A stretch of DNA of 6,569 nt from Bacilli bacterium (lineage in GTDB: Bacteria > Bacillota_I > Bacilli_A > RF39 > UBA660). Below are positions 5,651 through 6,569 of the stretch, piece by piece (the stretch's first letter is position 1; each line of letters opens with the position of its first letter). Both the position numbers and the translations under genes were made by a program. The DNA lies in assembly GCA_028708945.1 (NCBI GenBank), contig JAQVXV010000034.1:1-6569 (forward strand), written 5' to 3'. Below the pieces are notes generated by a model. The model searched no databases, was not told where the DNA came from, and worked only from the letters and a program-made list of their open reading frames with translations.

Positions 5651-6427
5651 TTATTTTATTATTATTTGTTCTTTTATAGTTTTATTTGTTGTTATATTTT
5701 TTTCAATGTATAAAGTTTGTGTTTTAGAAATACTATTTTTTATCATATATTTTGCCAAAACATAAGCCATAATATCCAGAACATTTTTAACCAAAAAATA
5801 CATTTGAATTAAAGAAATAACCCCATTAAAATTTATACTTCTAATCTCAATAGTGGGGTTATTATTGCCAGAAGTATTTATAGATACATATCTTTGTTCT
5901 ACATTATTAGGGGTTAATTTTTTTGCATAATCTCTAAAAAAATTATTTTTTACTTCACTATATGCAAAACTATAATTTTCTAAAAATTTAAATATTTCTG
6001 TTTCTATTTCCTTAGAAACTTTATAATCACAAATTTTTTTAATAAAATGTGTGTTATTTAAACTTATATGCATATGCGCCCCTGTTGAAGAATTAAACTG
6101 AATAGACCCACCCATATAATCTTTTATGTTTAATAGTTCTTTAAGTTTTGAAAATAAAACGTTAATGTCATTATATTCTATGGGTTTGGTTATTACTTCA
6201 ACCCCTGCGTTATTATCAAAAAAGTACCCTTTTATTGAACTGTCATTTTCAACTTTAAAAAAATCTAAAATGTAAAACTCTCCACCAGAATGATAACTTT
6301 CAATATCATTTTGATCAAAAGCAACCTTGTCCATATTATAGTTCCCCTCAATTTCTATGCCAAAAGTCATATTTTTTTTAATTAAATTTATCTTATTTTC
6401 AAAAATTTTTGAATTTAATTTACTCAT
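5651..6427 (-). CDS. Amidoligase, glutamine-synthetase-like COOH-NH2 ligase
   Basis: This 258-residue protein carries the motif series of the Amidoligase_2 family, ATP-dependent enzymes that join a carboxyl group to an amine. GIEIEG at 23-28 and GVEVITKP at 75-82 supply metal-binding Glu residues. STGAHMHISL at 114-123 holds the paired His118 and His120. RYVSIN at 179-184 and PTIEIRSINF at 191-200 (Glu194, Arg196) complete the active-site pattern. A hydrophobic helical segment follows (203-229), then a Lys/Thr/Ile-rich tail. ATG 6427 has GGAG 9 nt upstream and overlaps the preceding stop by 8 nt, so translation is probably coupled. Bacterial and phage amidoligases often neighbour class II amidotransferases and ATP-grasp genes and are predicted to modify peptides, proteins or small metabolites. 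The partner here is the amidotransferase gene 24 bp downstream. The family call is by motif; the acceptor is unknown. Confidence 0.87.
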   Translation of the reverse strand: MSKLNSKIFENKINLIKKNMTFGIEIEGNYNMDKVAFDQNDIESYHSGGEFYILDFFKVENDSSIKGYFFDNNAGVEVITKPIEYNDINVLFSKLKELLNIKDYMGGSIQFNSSTGAHMHISLNNTHFIKKICDYKVSKEIETEIFKFLENYSFAYSEVKNNFFRDYAKKLTPNNVEQRYVSINTSGNNNPTIEIRSINFNGVISLIQMYFLVKNVLDIMAYVLAKYMIKNSISKTQTLYIEKNITTNKTIKEQIIIK

Positions 6428-6569
6428 TGTAACCCACTCCTTTTATTTCTTCTTTTGTTATTTCTTTTTTTATTTTATTTTCTATATTTATGGAAAAACT
6501 TGTAATTTTTGAATACTTAAATAATTTAAGTTGTTCTGCAAAATGTTTAATAACTTTTTTAATTATATC
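6420..6569 (-). CDS. C-terminal fragment of an unknown gene upstream of the amidoligase
   Basis: A frame is open from the right edge for 49 codons and ends at TAA 6422-6420, overlapping the amidoligase start by 8 nt. The visible tail begins DIIKKVIKHFAEQLKLFKYS and is rich in Lys and Ile, ending KGVGYNE. The tight overlap and shared strand point to a common transcript with the amidoligase and amidotransferase genes. An ATP-grasp ligase would be expected by analogy with known amidoligase clusters, but this fragment is too short and featureless to tell. The start and most of the protein lie outside the window. Confidence 0.6.
   Translation of the reverse strand, partial: DIIKKVIKHFAEQLKLFKYSKITSFSINIENKIKKEITKEEIKGVGYNE

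Overview
This is a very AT-rich window from a tailed double-stranded DNA virus or prophage. A portal protein and a large terminase subunit are both clear from sequence motifs. Standard-code reading frames stay open, tryptophan is encoded by TGG, and TGA and TAA act as stops, so a Mycoplasma-type code is not needed. Most starts carry Shine-Dalgarno-like sites (GGTGA, GGAG, GAGG, AGAGGG). A strong hairpin followed by a T-run lies just past the right-hand operon and looks like a bacterial intrinsic terminator. I therefore favour a low-GC bacterial host. The divergent intergenic region also holds an archaeal-looking TATA motif, so the host domain is not fully settled.

Left part (1-1649, minus strand): a partial gene of unknown function, probably virion-related, lies downstream of a 422-residue portal protein. 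Middle (1650-3730): a 150-bp divergent promoter region, then on the plus strand a small helical protein in the usual place of a small terminase subunit, overlapping the large terminase by 4 bp. The packaging motor is therefore split over two divergent transcripts.

Centre (3731-4516): about 790 bp with no convincing gene. It is extremely AT-rich, with nested direct repeats, palindromes and GTTAAC motifs, and ends in a terminator serving the minus-strand genes to its right.

Right part (4517-6569, minus strand, read right to left): the tail of an unknown gene overlaps an amidoligase (glutamine-synthetase-fold COOH-NH2 ligase), followed by a stand-alone class II glutamine amidotransferase and a 53-residue protein. 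The amidotransferase can release ammonia from glutamine and the amidoligase can use an amine or ammonia to build an amide bond, so the pair looks like a small amidation pathway carried by the virus. Its target cannot be read from the sequence. Candidates are a peptide or protein, a cell-wall component, or a small molecule. These genes appear lower in GC than the packaging genes, as expected for an accessory cassette. This pair is the most interesting content of the window.
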